This document shows, piece by piece, positions 1 through 8,964 of a stretch of DNA of 36,489 bases. Position 1 is the first letter of the stretch. The number at the start of each line of letters is the position of its first letter. The notes beneath the pieces were generated by a model. It did not search any database. It was not told the DNA's origin and worked only from the letters and a program-made list of their open reading frames with translations. The position numbers and the translations under genes were made by a program. This DNA is from Thiotrichaceae bacterium (GTDB taxonomy: Bacteria > Pseudomonadota > Gammaproteobacteria > Beggiatoales > Beggiatoaceae): positions 1 to 36,489 of the forward strand of contig JAABRD010000053.1 in NCBI GenBank assembly GCA_011391085.1, read 5' to 3'.

Positions 1-46
1 TCATCCCGCCCGGCTGAAGCCGTAAGTCCCGCCCGGCTAAAGAAAA
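1..46. repeat. REP-like repeat, CGGCTNAAG type
   Basis: Two copies of a CCCGCCCGGCT core occur here. They resemble the CCGGCTAAAGCC repeats at 10.2, 18.6 and 21.4 kb. The repeat is cut by the window edge, so its full structure is not visible. Confidence 0.5.
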
Positions 47-81
47 ATTTGAACATCGAGTTAAATAGGGTTACAAAAATG

Positions 82-193
82 GGTAGTGATGCAATCTGGG
101 TGATATTCATGTTGCCCTCACCCCCGGCCCCTCTCCCTCTGGGAGAGGGGCCGGGGGTGAAGGTAAACATATCACCCAGATTGCATCACTACC
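82..193. mobile_element. MITE-like palindrome, family A copy 1
   Basis: The ends are inverted copies of GGTAGTGATGCAAT followed by a CTGGGTGATAT-type stretch. The inside is a second GC-rich palindrome (CCCCGGCCCCTCTCC against GGAGAGGGGCCGGGG). The same ends occur at 3526-3678, 12033-12198 and 22531-22623. It encodes no transposase and no clear target duplication is visible at this copy. Any reading frame across it is an artefact of the palindrome. Confidence 0.8.
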
Positions 194-241
194 ACGTAAC
201 TTTATCAGACAAAGCTACGCTTTGGACCCCTGAGTTGTTGA

Positions 242-1006
242 TTACGGAACACTATAGCCGTAAGATTCTATGACAGTACGCGCTTCTGGACCTTTAAGGT
301 ATTCTAAAAAAGCCAGGGCTGCTTTGTTCTCCTGGCCATAGTTCAACAAAATGGCTTGTTGTTCTATGGGCGTATATAGGTCTTTAGGTACCATCCACAG
401 AGAACCTGCGCTTTTCTGTTGCGGTTTCAGCATGGATAAAGCCATAAAACCCAATTCTGCTTCACCACTGACAATGACTTTATGGGTCTCTGTCATGTTG
501 TCACGAAACCACAATTTGGGTTGAAGTTTTTGCCAAACGCCTAATTTCTCCATCACTTCTTGTGCCGCTACACCGTATGGGCCAATTTTAGGATCAGGCA
601 TGGCTAAATGGGCAAATTTACCATTGCGAAGGATACCTCCTTTCGAGTCTATCAGTCCCTTTTGAGAACTCCAGAGGACTAAGTTGCCAATGGCGTAAGT
701 GAAGCGCGTATTGGCTACTCCCAATTCTTCAGCTTCAATGGTTTTGGGCGTTTGCACATCTGCCGCTAGAAGTATATCAAACATGGCCACGCTTTTGATT
801 TGGGCATAGAGTTTGCCCGTTGCATCCGCCGTGATGATCGCTTGGTGTCCTGTGCTTTTTTCAAAAGTTCGGACCAGCTGTTGGAGAGTTTCCCGAAAAT
901 TGGTGGCCACTGCCACGTTAAATTCTTCCGCATGTAACAGGCTAGGAATAAGGTTGCCGAACAGTAGAATAGAGAATAATAGGCCCTTCTTGACCGTTAT
1001 CATCAT
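242..1006 (-). CDS. modA: ModA-like molybdate ABC transporter substrate-binding protein
   Basis: A periplasmic solute-binding protein of 254 residues, the usual size for ModA. It starts with a signal peptide (about residues 1-26, ending LLHA) and continues with the ModA-type opening NVAVATNFRETLQQL and TGKLYAQI, then FDILLAADVQTPKTIE and a C-terminal FLEYLKGPEARTVIESYGY, the last typical of this family. ModA binds molybdate or tungstate and hands it to the ModBC transporter. No modB or modC is in the window, so the cognate permease must lie elsewhere or the ligand may be another oxyanion. It lies 260 bp downstream of two TonB-dependent receptors on the same strand and probably has its own promoter (1127-1156). 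Family assignment is firm; ligand is inferred. Confidence 0.85.
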   Translation of the reverse strand: MMITVKKGLLFSILLFGNLIPSLLHAEEFNVAVATNFRETLQQLVRTFEKSTGHQAIITADATGKLYAQIKSVAMFDILLAADVQTPKTIEAEELGVANTRFTYAIGNLVLWSSQKGLIDSKGGILRNGKFAHLAMPDPKIGPYGVAAQEVMEKLGVWQKLQPKLWFRDNMTETHKVIVSGEAELGFMALSMLKPQQKSAGSLWMVPKDLYTPIEQQAILLNYGQENKAALAFLEYLKGPEARTVIESYGYSVP

Positions 1007-1126
1007 TTGATTAGACCTCGTATTTACTTGATAGAGAATGTTATTTCACCAGCAGTTCAAGTAGCTTTGAATTTGCCACAATCAATTCCTGGCCCCTGTG
1101 TCCAAACTACTTCTTGGACAATTTGT

Positions 1127-1156
1127 ATTATCTCTCATATATAGCCGCGAAGTCAA
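1127..1156 (-). promoter_or_regulatory. Predicted sigma-70 promoter of modA
   Basis: On the minus strand TTGACT (1156-1151) and GATAAT (1132-1127) are separated by 18 bp, close to the sigma-70 consensus. It would give a leader of about 120 nt before modA and would uncouple modA from the TonB receptor gene upstream. Confidence 0.5.
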
Positions 1157-1189
1157 GACGTTGGGATTTATGCAATTCTCCAGACAATT

Positions 1190-1250
1190 TGCCAAGAGTC
1201 CAAAACGTAACTTTGCATGGACAAAGCTATGTTTTGGATTACTGAATTTA
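1190..1250. repeat. Dispersed AGTCCAAAGCGTAGCTTTG-type hairpin repeat
   Basis: GAGTCCAAAACGTAACTTTG is followed by an inverted relative, ACAAAGCTATGTTTTGGATT. Related copies occur at about 205-232, 3465-3490, 7341-7370, 13311-13340 and 31797-31842. The arms can pair into a hairpin. It lies in the gap between a TonB receptor stop and modA. Confidence 0.6.
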
Positions 1251-1266
1251 TACTCCTGAACTATCC

Positions 1267-3393
1267 CTAAAATTCATATCCCACCGTCATCATCACACTG
1301 CGTTCCTGGCCCACCGTTCCCTTGTCGGCCCAACTGTTGACGGTATATGTGGGATAAAGAATTTCTTGGTCAAATAAGTTATACAGATGCAGGTTGACAA
1401 ACGTGCCTTTGGTTAACCAATCTGCATAACGAACGTTAGCATTCATTACCAGATAATCTCCCACCGTGGTACCAATTCGCCGTCCTACAGTACCATCCGG
1501 CTGGGTCTGTGAGGGGTCAAAATAACTCTCCATAGCAGACACATAATAGCTTGTCAATCCGAGAGTCACCGTCGGCGTCCATTGATAGCCCACTTTGAAC
1601 TGACCTAACCAATGTGGCGAGTAAGACACCTCTATATCAGGATTCTGGCGGTCTTCCGTTTGTTGATAGGTCGCACTGAACTCCAGTTGTAAATCATCCG
1701 TTGGTTGCGCATGTAAACTGAGTTCTACACCGTTGGTGGTCAATTCACCACCATTGCCTAAGAAGCTAGTGTATTGACCCGTTGAAGACACTCTCATCAC
1801 CCGTGTTAACAAATTTTGCAAGCGGTTGTGAAACAGATTGGCATTGAACAGATAATGCGAAGATAAGTAAGTCAGGTAATCAAATTCCAGCGTTTCAATT
1901 TCTTCCGCTTCCAATTTGGGAAGGCCGGCAGTCAAGCGCGTGGACGTGTTTTGACCAAAGGAGGGAGAACTAATGGCTTTGCCATACATCCATTTGAAAA
2001 TATGCTTCTCATTAGGAGTATAAATGGTGGCTAACCTTGGAATGACCGCGAGGTCTTGGTCATCGTAATGGGGTGTGACACTTTGGTATTCAGCCGGTTT
2101 GTTCCCTGATTCAGCAAACGCTGTATAACCTAAAGTTTTTTCTAACCGTAATCCTGCAATCCATTTCCAACGGGGGTTAGGAGAATAGTTCAGTTGCGAA
2201 AACCAGGCCCAGGTGGTAACGTCTTCACCCTCTTGCAGACGTTGAGTCGCTTTGTGCAAAAATGGTACGGGGAGAGACGGTACGTTAATATAGGTGGAGA
2301 TTTTCGGAACATAACGGTAGTACAAGCCACTTGACAAATCAAAGGATTGCAGAGGTTTCCACCAGAAATTCAGTTCGCCTTCGTAAGCGGTATTTCTCAT
2401 GTTTTGCATTCCCCAGGTGTTTGCTACGAGGGCGCCATCATAATTTATATCCACACCCGTGCGTATATAAGTTAATTTGCCAGTCAGAGAGGCTTGTTCG
2501 GAAAAAAACTGTTGGTACCCTAAGCGCAAGAGAGTGCTACGAATATTTCTGATCGTACCTTCCTGAATAGTGGGTTGAGTCATGAAACCTTCTCTATCCG
2601 ATTCACCATGAGTCAAGTCCACCGTGAAATTTTGATAGCTTCCGGAAAAGTCTATATAAGTCTCCTGATTTTCTAGTCGACCACCAGTTGTCATACCGGC
2701 CTCCAGTCCGAAAGGTTTAGATTCTAGCTGAGAGTAAGGAATATCCGGCCCTGCCGTTTGGTAGGTCGACGCATTTAAAGTGAAGTGTCCCTTGGGATGA
2801 ACATAACTGGTACGTCCAAAACCGCGACGCGATTCACGACTGCCTCCTTGAACCGATAGCATGGAAGCAAATCCTTCGTCTTGTGGTGCCTCATTCGTAA
2901 TGATATTGATCGCACCAAAAAACGCGCCACTGCCATAGACCACTGACAATGGTCCACGCACAATTTCAATTCGGTCGATGGCCGCCACTGGGACAGGCAT
3001 GGCTGCAAAGGAATAAGAGGCATCATAATCAAACAGTTGATTGACGCCATTCACCAAAATAATGATACTGCGATTGGAAGCCGAGGTACTGACATAGCCA
3101 CGGATTCCCTGAATGACTCCCCCTGCGCCGTAGGAATCTATTTCATAGGCGCCAGAAACATGTTGCAAAATTTCGGTTAACGAAGTGTAACCATAACGTT
3201 GAATCTCCTGTCTGGTAAGCAGTACCACACTAGCAGGAACTTCGCCGATTTTTTCGGCGACCTTGCTGGCCGTGTTAACTTGAAGTTCCATTAATTCTTC
3301 CAAAGGGACGTTGAGTAAATCGTTCACGGCCAATTCTTGCGCCATACCCAACCAGGGGTGGGAGAGTAGAAGTGGGTAAATGAATTTTTTCAT
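1267..3393 (-). CDS. TonB-dependent outer-membrane receptor (copy 1)
   Basis: A 708-residue TonB-dependent receptor. A short signal sequence is followed by a TonB-box-like acidic stretch (DLLNVPLEELMELQVNTASK), then a plug domain (about residues 50-165) with VPASVVLLTRQEIQRYGY, IRGY, IVRGPLSVVYGSGAFFGAI and TNEAP, then a long beta-barrel ending in an aromatic residue (VGYEF), the normal outer-membrane insertion signal. It takes up a scarce ligand using TonB-ExbBD energy. The substrate cannot be read from sequence. It is a close paralogue of the next gene (3678-5801), with matching motifs throughout, so the pair arose by tandem duplication. The modA neighbour makes an anion or metal-chelate substrate conceivable, but this is only inference. 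Confidence 0.9.
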   Translation of the reverse strand: MKKFIYPLLLSHPWLGMAQELAVNDLLNVPLEELMELQVNTASKVAEKIGEVPASVVLLTRQEIQRYGYTSLTEILQHVSGAYEIDSYGAGGVIQGIRGYVSTSASNRSIIILVNGVNQLFDYDASYSFAAMPVPVAAIDRIEIVRGPLSVVYGSGAFFGAINIITNEAPQDEGFASMLSVQGGSRESRRGFGRTSYVHPKGHFTLNASTYQTAGPDIPYSQLESKPFGLEAGMTTGGRLENQETYIDFSGSYQNFTVDLTHGESDREGFMTQPTIQEGTIRNIRSTLLRLGYQQFFSEQASLTGKLTYIRTGVDINYDGALVANTWGMQNMRNTAYEGELNFWWKPLQSFDLSSGLYYRYVPKISTYINVPSLPVPFLHKATQRLQEGEDVTTWAWFSQLNYSPNPRWKWIAGLRLEKTLGYTAFAESGNKPAEYQSVTPHYDDQDLAVIPRLATIYTPNEKHIFKWMYGKAISSPSFGQNTSTRLTAGLPKLEAEEIETLEFDYLTYLSSHYLFNANLFHNRLQNLLTRVMRVSSTGQYTSFLGNGGELTTNGVELSLHAQPTDDLQLEFSATYQQTEDRQNPDIEVSYSPHWLGQFKVGYQWTPTVTLGLTSYYVSAMESYFDPSQTQPDGTVGRRIGTTVGDYLVMNANVRYADWLTKGTFVNLHLYNLFDQEILYPTYTVNSWADKGTVGQERSVMMTVGYEF

Positions 3394-3525
3394 TGGTGTT
3401 ATCTTTTATGTTATCCTTAGTGTTTACAATAGTGGAGTCCCAAAACCCAGTCGGGGACAATGTACAAAGCTACGCTTTGGATTCCTGGATTGGGTTCTTG
3501 GAGTTGAAGACCATTTCTAAAATTC

Positions 3526-3678
3526 GGTAGTGATGCAATGTGAGTGATAGACACTTCCCCCCAGCCCTACCCCCTACGGGCGTGGGGGGAACGGCGGTAC
3601 CCGTGGTTTTCACCCCTCTCCCCCTGGGAGAGGGGCCGGGGGTGAGGGTAAACATTTCACCCACATTGCATCACTACC
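3526..3678. mobile_element. MITE-like palindrome, family A copy 2, with 8-bp target duplication
   Basis: Inverted ends GGTAGTGATGCAAT and ATTGCATCACTACC enclose an inner GC-rich palindrome. The element is flanked by the perfect direct repeat TAAAATTC at 3518-3525 and 3679-3686, an 8-bp target-site duplication. The insertion point is the 3' end of the upstream TonB receptor gene: the duplicated bases carry its last codons and part of its stop. Before insertion the gene read TTT TAG A, now it reads TTT TAG G, so the protein is unchanged. Confidence 0.88.
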
Positions 3679-5801
3679 TAAAATTCATAGCCCACCGTCA
3701 CCATCACACTTCGGTCCCCTCCCAATGCCCCTTTATCTATCCAGCGATTGATCGTGAAAGTGGGATGACGAAATTCTTGGTCAAACAAGTTAGACACATG
3801 TACATTGGCAAACGTGCCCTTGGTTAACCAGTTGTCGAAACGGAGGTTAGCATTGAATATCAGATAATCTTCACTGGCCGGACCAACGCGATTTCCTAAA
3901 CTGCCATCTGCATTTTTCAGGGAGGGATCAAAGTAGGGTTCCATTTCGGAAACGTAATAGCTGGTCAATCCTACATTCACGGCGGGACTCCACTGATAAG
4001 CCAGTTTGAACTGACCCAACCAAGGAGGTGAATAGGATACATCTAGATCCGGAGACTGATGGTCTTCGGTGTGTTGATACGTTACGCCCAACTCCAGTTG
4101 TAAACGTTCCGATGGTTGTGCCAACAAACTGAGTTCCATACCGTTGGTGACCCATTTTCCAGCATTGCCTAAAATGTTAAGGTATTGACCTGAAGCAGTC
4201 ACTAGCGTGGTTCGAGTCAATAAATTTTGTAAGTGGTTGCGAAACAGATTGAGGCTTAACAAGTAGCGTGGCGAGAGGTAAGTGAGATAATCAAATTCCC
4301 AGGTTTCAATCTCTTCTTCCTCCAGTTTGGGTAAGCCGGGGTTCACCCGCGCCGTGGTGTTTTGACCAAAAGAGGGAGTATTGATGGCTTTGCCATACAG
4401 CCATTTGAAAATATGTTTCTCATTAGGCGTGTAAATGGCCGCCAGACGCGGAATGACGATGATTTTTTGGTCGTCATAATGAGGCGTAAATCTTTGGTAT
4501 TCTGAAGCATTATACCCCTGTTCGGCAAACGCACTGTAGCCCAATGACTGTTCCAACCGCAACCCCACGACGCCTTTCCAACGGGGGTTGGGATAATAAT
4601 TGAGTTGGGAAGACCAGGCCCAGGTGGCCAACTCCTCACCATCCTGAAGACGTTGAGTGGCTTGGTGAACAGTGGAACTCTTGTTAGAGGGTATATCAAG
4701 ATCGGTGGAAACCTTTGGCGCCTGCCGATAGTACAAGCCACTGGAGAGGTCAAAAGTTGGTTGTGGTTTCCATAACATATTGAGTTCTCCTTCATACGCG
4801 GTGGCCTTAATATTTTGCATCCCCCAAAAGTTGGCGGTTTCGCCATCGTGTGTGAGTTTGATTTCGGCATTGGCATAAGTTAATTTACCGTTCCAGGACA
4901 ATTGGTCTGAGAGGACCTGTTGGTAGCCAATTTGGAGATGGGTCGTGTCCACCCTTCTGACACTGCCTTCCCAAATTGTTGGCCGGGAGAAGAAACCTTC
5001 TTTAGCACTTTGATTATGGGTCAGAGAAAAGGAAATATTTTGATAGCGGCCTGATAGTTCCAAATAGTCCTCTTCATGTTCTAACCGTCCACCGGTGGTC
5101 AAGTCACCTTCCAACCCCATCGGCTTGGATTCTAATTCACGATAGGGAATATTTAACCCTGCGGTTTGATAAGTGGAAGTATTTAACAAGAGGTGCCCAT
5201 TGGCATGAACATAACTGGTGCGTCCAAACCAACGGAAGGTGTCGTGATTTCCACCTTGGACCGACACTCGCGATGCAACTCCTTGGCGTTTTGGCACTTC
5301 ATTGGTAATGAGGTTGATAACGCCAAAGAAGGCACCACTTCCATAAACTACGGACAGAGGACCGCGAACAATTTCAACCCGATCAATGGCTTCGACAGGC
5401 ACTGGGGTGGCCGGTAACACATAGGAGGCATCGTAATCAAACACCTGACTTACGCCGTTAATCAGTATGATAATATTTCTACTGGAAGCAGAGGTACTCA
5501 CATAACCACGGATGCCGTAAGTAGGACTACCTGGGGCATAGTAGTCTAGTTGATACATGCCAGAAATGTGTTGCAAAATTTCTGCTAACGAGGTGTAACC
5601 ATAGCGTTGAATATCTTTGCGGGTCATGAGTACCACACTGGCGGGAATTTCGCCAATTTTTTCCGCCACTTTGCTGGCGGTTTGAACTTTCACTTGCATC
5701 AGTTCTTCCAAGGACAGATTTAACAAGTCCTCCACGGTGAGTTCTTGTGCGATACCTGAAAAGGAGTAGGACAGTAAAAATGGATAAAGAAATGTTTTCA
5801 T
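3678..5801 (-). CDS. TonB-dependent outer-membrane receptor (copy 2)
   Basis: A 707-residue TonB-dependent receptor, nearly the same length as its downstream paralogue. Signal peptide at residues 1-18, DLLNLSLEELMQVKVQTASK, then a plug domain with IPASVVLMTRKDIQRYGY, IRGY and IVRGPLSVVYGSGAFFGVI, then a beta-barrel ending VGYEF. The start is supported by AAGGAT 8 nt upstream of ATG. The stop codon coincides with the edge of a family A MITE. The two receptors differ most in extracellular-loop-like stretches, as expected if substrates diverged after duplication. It is the first gene of the minus-strand block. A long inverted repeat (5840-6032) lies directly upstream, so its promoter must be in the 40 bp between or inside that repeat. 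Confidence 0.9.
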   Translation of the reverse strand: MKTFLYPFLLSYSFSGIAQELTVEDLLNLSLEELMQVKVQTASKVAEKIGEIPASVVLMTRKDIQRYGYTSLAEILQHISGMYQLDYYAPGSPTYGIRGYVSTSASSRNIIILINGVSQVFDYDASYVLPATPVPVEAIDRVEIVRGPLSVVYGSGAFFGVINLITNEVPKRQGVASRVSVQGGNHDTFRWFGRTSYVHANGHLLLNTSTYQTAGLNIPYRELESKPMGLEGDLTTGGRLEHEEDYLELSGRYQNISFSLTHNQSAKEGFFSRPTIWEGSVRRVDTTHLQIGYQQVLSDQLSWNGKLTYANAEIKLTHDGETANFWGMQNIKATAYEGELNMLWKPQPTFDLSSGLYYRQAPKVSTDLDIPSNKSSTVHQATQRLQDGEELATWAWSSQLNYYPNPRWKGVVGLRLEQSLGYSAFAEQGYNASEYQRFTPHYDDQKIIVIPRLAAIYTPNEKHIFKWLYGKAINTPSFGQNTTARVNPGLPKLEEEEIETWEFDYLTYLSPRYLLSLNLFRNHLQNLLTRTTLVTASGQYLNILGNAGKWVTNGMELSLLAQPSERLQLELGVTYQHTEDHQSPDLDVSYSPPWLGQFKLAYQWSPAVNVGLTSYYVSEMEPYFDPSLKNADGSLGNRVGPASEDYLIFNANLRFDNWLTKGTFANVHVSNLFDQEFRHPTFTINRWIDKGALGGDRSVMVTVGYEF

Positions 5802-5839
5802 CGACGTTATCCTTAATGGGTTTAATCAGAAATAGAAAT

Positions 5840-6032
5840 CTTATCTTGTGTGCAACACCATCTAATTTGTGATGATGTCGTGACAGTGGAGTCCCAAAAC
5901 TCGGTTTGGGACGCGAAGATGTCACCTTCTCCCCAAAACGTGTGTTGGACACTACCATCGTCCCCAAACTCCACCATCGTTTCCACTACCACGACATGAC
6001 CACAAATTAGATGGTGTTGCACACAAGGTAAG
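5840..6032. mobile_element. MITE-like inverted repeat, family C
   Basis: CTTGTGTGCAACACCATCTA at the left is matched by its complement at the right (27-bp perfect arms 5845-5871 and 6001-6027, 32 bp with one mismatch). Inner parts are weakly complementary as well (AGTCCCAAAACTCGG, GTCCCCAAACTCC). It has no coding capacity and no obvious target duplication. It separates the promoter regions of the TonB receptor and the divergent small membrane gene. Partial relatives (TTGTGTGCAA, GTTGCACACC) occur at 16.3-16.6 kb. Confidence 0.75.
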
Positions 6033-6212
6033 TGTTTTTTATACAACGGTTCTTTAGTAATATTGTAAAAATGATATGGAAGTTAACATAACTCCTCGGT
6101 TGTTGTTATCTAACATAAGCATTTTTCTCATTCTATCCCTGTTTCTTGAATTATGGAATAAGGTTTGCTAAAGATTATATTAATATTGTTCATAACCATG
6201 GGAGAAACTACC

Positions 6213-6443
6213 ATGACTTATCTTTTGATTTATTTTGCCATTCTTGCCGTGGTTCTGCCCTATTCGCTGATGTTAGTCAGTGTGAACAGAACCGATGACG
6301 GTGAAGTTAACAACAACGATACAACGGTGTCGATTCAGAAAGTGAACCTATTAAACGGTCGTCTTCCCAGAAAACGTAAAAATGAAAGGATAACCCGTCG
6401 TTTTGGTCCTGACGGCCATTTAATTCATTCTAAACATTTATAG
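6213..6443 (+). CDS. Small single-pass membrane protein, unknown function
   Basis: A 76-residue protein that I do not recognise. Residues 2-21 form one hydrophobic segment (MTYLLIYFAILAVVLPYSLM), followed by an acidic/polar stretch and a strongly basic tail (RLPRKRKNERITRRFGPDG), so an N-out or N-in single-span inner-membrane protein with a cytosolic basic tail is likely. I chose ATG 6213 because GGGAGA lies 7 nt upstream; a longer reading from 6165 lacks a ribosome site. It stands alone on the plus strand between minus-strand blocks. Confidence 0.6.
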   Translation: MTYLLIYFAILAVVLPYSLMLVSVNRTDDGEVNNNDTTVSIQKVNLLNGRLPRKRKNERITRRFGPDGHLIHSKHL

Positions 6444-6487
6444 TGAATTCTACTCTATTCAATTCCTGTGATGGTGGTTTCTGAATG

Positions 6488-7309
6488 TCAGACATTCAGG
6501 TCCTCGCCATCTCCTTTTCCCCCGCCTACGGCCTCCAGTATTGGAATAAAATAGCTGGTTAGATTTTTGGATAAGTTTTCACTGTCAATTTTGCTGGCCA
6601 GTTCTACGTCCAAATCCAAAACGGTTTCAACCGATTCAGGAACCAGCACACCATAATGAAACCATTTGTAAGAGGCGTCGGCAAAGAGGGACATTTGAAT
6701 GTGATTGGAGGCAACATAAATATGATGCTGGTGTAGCACTGACATGGTTAACTTAATCAATTTTTCTAACTCTTCATCACCGACTTCTTTCTCGTCCATA
6801 AATGCTATCACTTCTTCAGCCAATTGACAGAGTCTATGGGTTTGATTGGAACGGGAAACGGTGTCATTCACATTCAGAAGTAATTTGCCGATTTGGTGAA
6901 AACGACCTGCGATACCACAGAAACATATGGTGTCATCCAGGTAAGTTGACTTGTTTTCAGACGTGTGATAGGCTTGCAACATAAGGTCGGCGGCTTCCGA
7001 AAAATAACCCACGTATGCCAGGGAGGAGGCATAACTGGCCATAGTTGAAAGAAGGTAAGGAGAACGATGCAACGCTTGTTTATAATTGGCGTGAAGTTGT
7101 TCAATCTGACCTTCCAAACTAGCTAGAATGCCCAAAGCAATGTAAGCGTCAATGACCTCTTCGGATTTTAATAACCGATTAGCTTTATTTTTGAGGTGCG
7201 TGAGGGTCTCTTGCTGGGAACGAGAACCGTGACCACTGGCAAGTAACTCACCCAATTGTTCAAAGAGGTCGGCATGATTTTTAGCAATAGCTTGATAATG
7301 ATAAGGCAT
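6488..7309 (-). CDS. Helical repeat (TPR-like) protein, unknown function
   Basis: A soluble, mostly helical protein of about 273 residues. The middle (MASYASSLAYVGYFSEAADL, preceded by IDAYIALGILASLEGQIEQL) has the spacing of degenerate TPR hairpins, but no clean TPR consensus. Cysteines and histidines are scattered without a metal-site pattern. A TTG at 7348 would extend it by 13 residues, but that stretch lies in a dispersed AGTCCAAAGCGTAGC repeat, so ATG 7309 is preferred; the ribosome site is weak for both. The gene lies just downstream of the isopropylmalate synthase gene on the same strand, with no evident functional link. Confidence 0.6.
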   Translation of the reverse strand: MPYHYQAIAKNHADLFEQLGELLASGHGSRSQQETLTHLKNKANRLLKSEEVIDAYIALGILASLEGQIEQLHANYKQALHRSPYLLSTMASYASSLAYVGYFSEAADLMLQAYHTSENKSTYLDDTICFCGIAGRFHQIGKLLLNVNDTVSRSNQTHRLCQLAEEVIAFMDEKEVGDEELEKLIKLTMSVLHQHHIYVASNHIQMSLFADASYKWFHYGVLVPESVETVLDLDVELASKIDSENLSKNLTSYFIPILEAVGGGKGDGEDLNV

Positions 7310-7409
7310 AGACGTGTTTATTTGGCTGTAATCATCCCAGGAGTCCAAAGCGTAGCTAAGGACTCCTTGAGTTAGGAATGAGTTAGGAATGGGGCTAGGA
7401 ATGTTAGGA

Positions 7410-8960
7410 TTAATGTCGTTGCGAAATCATCAAATTAATCATTTTCACAGTCGCTTCAATGGCGGCCATATTTTGATCCGAGTTGACGCCTCTGGTCGTA
7501 ATCGTTGTGGGTCGGCCTTCTTTATCGACGTGCCAAGAAATGGTGGCTTGTACGAGGGCATTACTTTTACCACCTGGCGGAATGGACACTTCATAGTCAA
7601 CCAATTGCGGAATCGAAATGTTAAACTCCTTTAAAATTTTCCGCAACGCATTCATAAATGCGTCATAGCCACCATCACCGCTACCCGACGCTTCTTTAAC
7701 CTGGTCATAATAGGCGCACTTGACAGCGGCCACGGGTTTGAGTTGATAGGTCGAGTTGATGGAACAGTTTAGCAGTTGAAACGGAATTTCGTCAGGTATT
7801 TCAAAAATGTCACCGATCAGGTAAGGCAAGTCTTCCGTGGTGATGACTTTTTTCTTATCACCCAACTCGATAATTTTTTGTAACAGTACCTTCTTCTTCT
7901 CTTCCGTCAACCAATCAATTCCTGCTTCTTGCAGACATAAGTCGAGATTGGCCTTCCCAGACAATTTGCCCAGGGCATACTTTTTCTCACGGTTAAACCG
8001 TTCTGGCACCAAGGGATTGCCATATAAATTGCCTTTCTTGTCACCGTCCGCATGGATACCTGCGGTTTGTGTAAAGACATTTTTACCATAAATGGGCTTG
8101 TTGTTAGCCATTCTCTGGCCCGAGAACCGTTCTACAAATTGAGAAGCCTTATGTAGATGTTTTTCCTCAATATTCAGGTCAACATTTAGAAAATCTTTCA
8201 AACCGACGACCACTTCATCTAGTGGCGCATTGCCCGCCCGTTCCCCCATCCCATTGACGGTGGCGTGAACGCCTTGCACTCCCGCTTTGACTGCGGCCAG
8301 CACATTGGCGACGCCCAGTCCGTAATCATTGTGCGGATGAAAATCAAAATGCACCGTCGGATATTTGGCAACTAGACGAGAAATCAATTCGTAAGTGTCA
8401 AATGGATTAAAAATGCCCAACGTGTCTGGCAACATGATGCGTTTGACCGGCAAGGTTAACAGTGTGTCAATCATGAAATGCACGTAGTCAGGGGAATCTT
8501 TAATGCCATTGGAAAAATCTTCCAAATACACATTGACTTCAATTTGATTGTCAAAGGCATAGTGGACCGTGTTGGCAATGTCTTGGGCATGTTGTTCTTT
8601 GGTCTTTTTCAATTGCCCAACACAATGTTTTTCCGAACCTTTTGTCAACAAATTGACTCTTTTGATGCCAACCGCCTTGGCCCAGTCAATCGATTGGTGA
8701 TTATCCACAAAACTCAACACTTCAAGGCGGTCTGCCAGTTGTACTTTTTGCGCCCAATCTACAATTTGTTTAACGGCAATCTGTTCGCCTTCGGAAACGC
8801 GGGCGGAGGCAATTTCTAAACGGTCCACGTTGACTTCGGTGAGTAATATTTTTGAAATCGTCAATTTTTCCGCAGGCGTGTAAGAGACATTTTGCATTTG
8901 TTCACCATCTCTAAGCGTGGTGTCCATGATTTCTATATGACGTTGTGTGGGTGTGTTCAT
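7410..8960 (-). CDS. leuA: 2-isopropylmalate synthase (LeuA2-like)
   Basis: A 516-residue enzyme of the DRE-TIM (HMGL-like) family, which condenses acetyl-CoA with a 2-oxoacid; 2-oxoisovalerate (leucine synthesis) is most likely, pyruvate (citramalate) is the alternative. The DTTLRDGEQ signature carries metal ligand D13 and R17; FHPHND gives the His metal ligands, GMGERAGNAPL the conserved turn, and the C-terminal part (about residues 390-510) is a LeuA-type regulatory domain. The motif order (RIEIASARVSEGE-like, QTAGIHADGDKKGNLY, YALGKLSGKAN) recalls the Bacteroidetes LeuA2 group rather than the standard proteobacterial LeuA. I chose ATG 8960 because the 41 codons upstream are only translated heptamer repeat (RYPLSTI units). 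No other leu genes are near. Confidence 0.85.
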   Translation of the reverse strand: MNTPTQRHIEIMDTTLRDGEQMQNVSYTPAEKLTISKILLTEVNVDRLEIASARVSEGEQIAVKQIVDWAQKVQLADRLEVLSFVDNHQSIDWAKAVGIKRVNLLTKGSEKHCVGQLKKTKEQHAQDIANTVHYAFDNQIEVNVYLEDFSNGIKDSPDYVHFMIDTLLTLPVKRIMLPDTLGIFNPFDTYELISRLVAKYPTVHFDFHPHNDYGLGVANVLAAVKAGVQGVHATVNGMGERAGNAPLDEVVVGLKDFLNVDLNIEEKHLHKASQFVERFSGQRMANNKPIYGKNVFTQTAGIHADGDKKGNLYGNPLVPERFNREKKYALGKLSGKANLDLCLQEAGIDWLTEEKKKVLLQKIIELGDKKKVITTEDLPYLIGDIFEIPDEIPFQLLNCSINSTYQLKPVAAVKCAYYDQVKEASGSGDGGYDAFMNALRKILKEFNISIPQLVDYEVSIPPGGKSNALVQATISWHVDKEGRPTTITTRGVNSDQNMAAIEATVKMINLMISQRH

Positions 8961-8964
8961 TGTG

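Noticed and set aside
49-273. A 74-codon frame at the left edge
   Set aside because: It is a translation of the family A MITE palindrome.
4343-4876. A 177-codon frame within the second TonB receptor gene
   Set aside because: Same strand but other frame as the receptor, no homology and no start signal.
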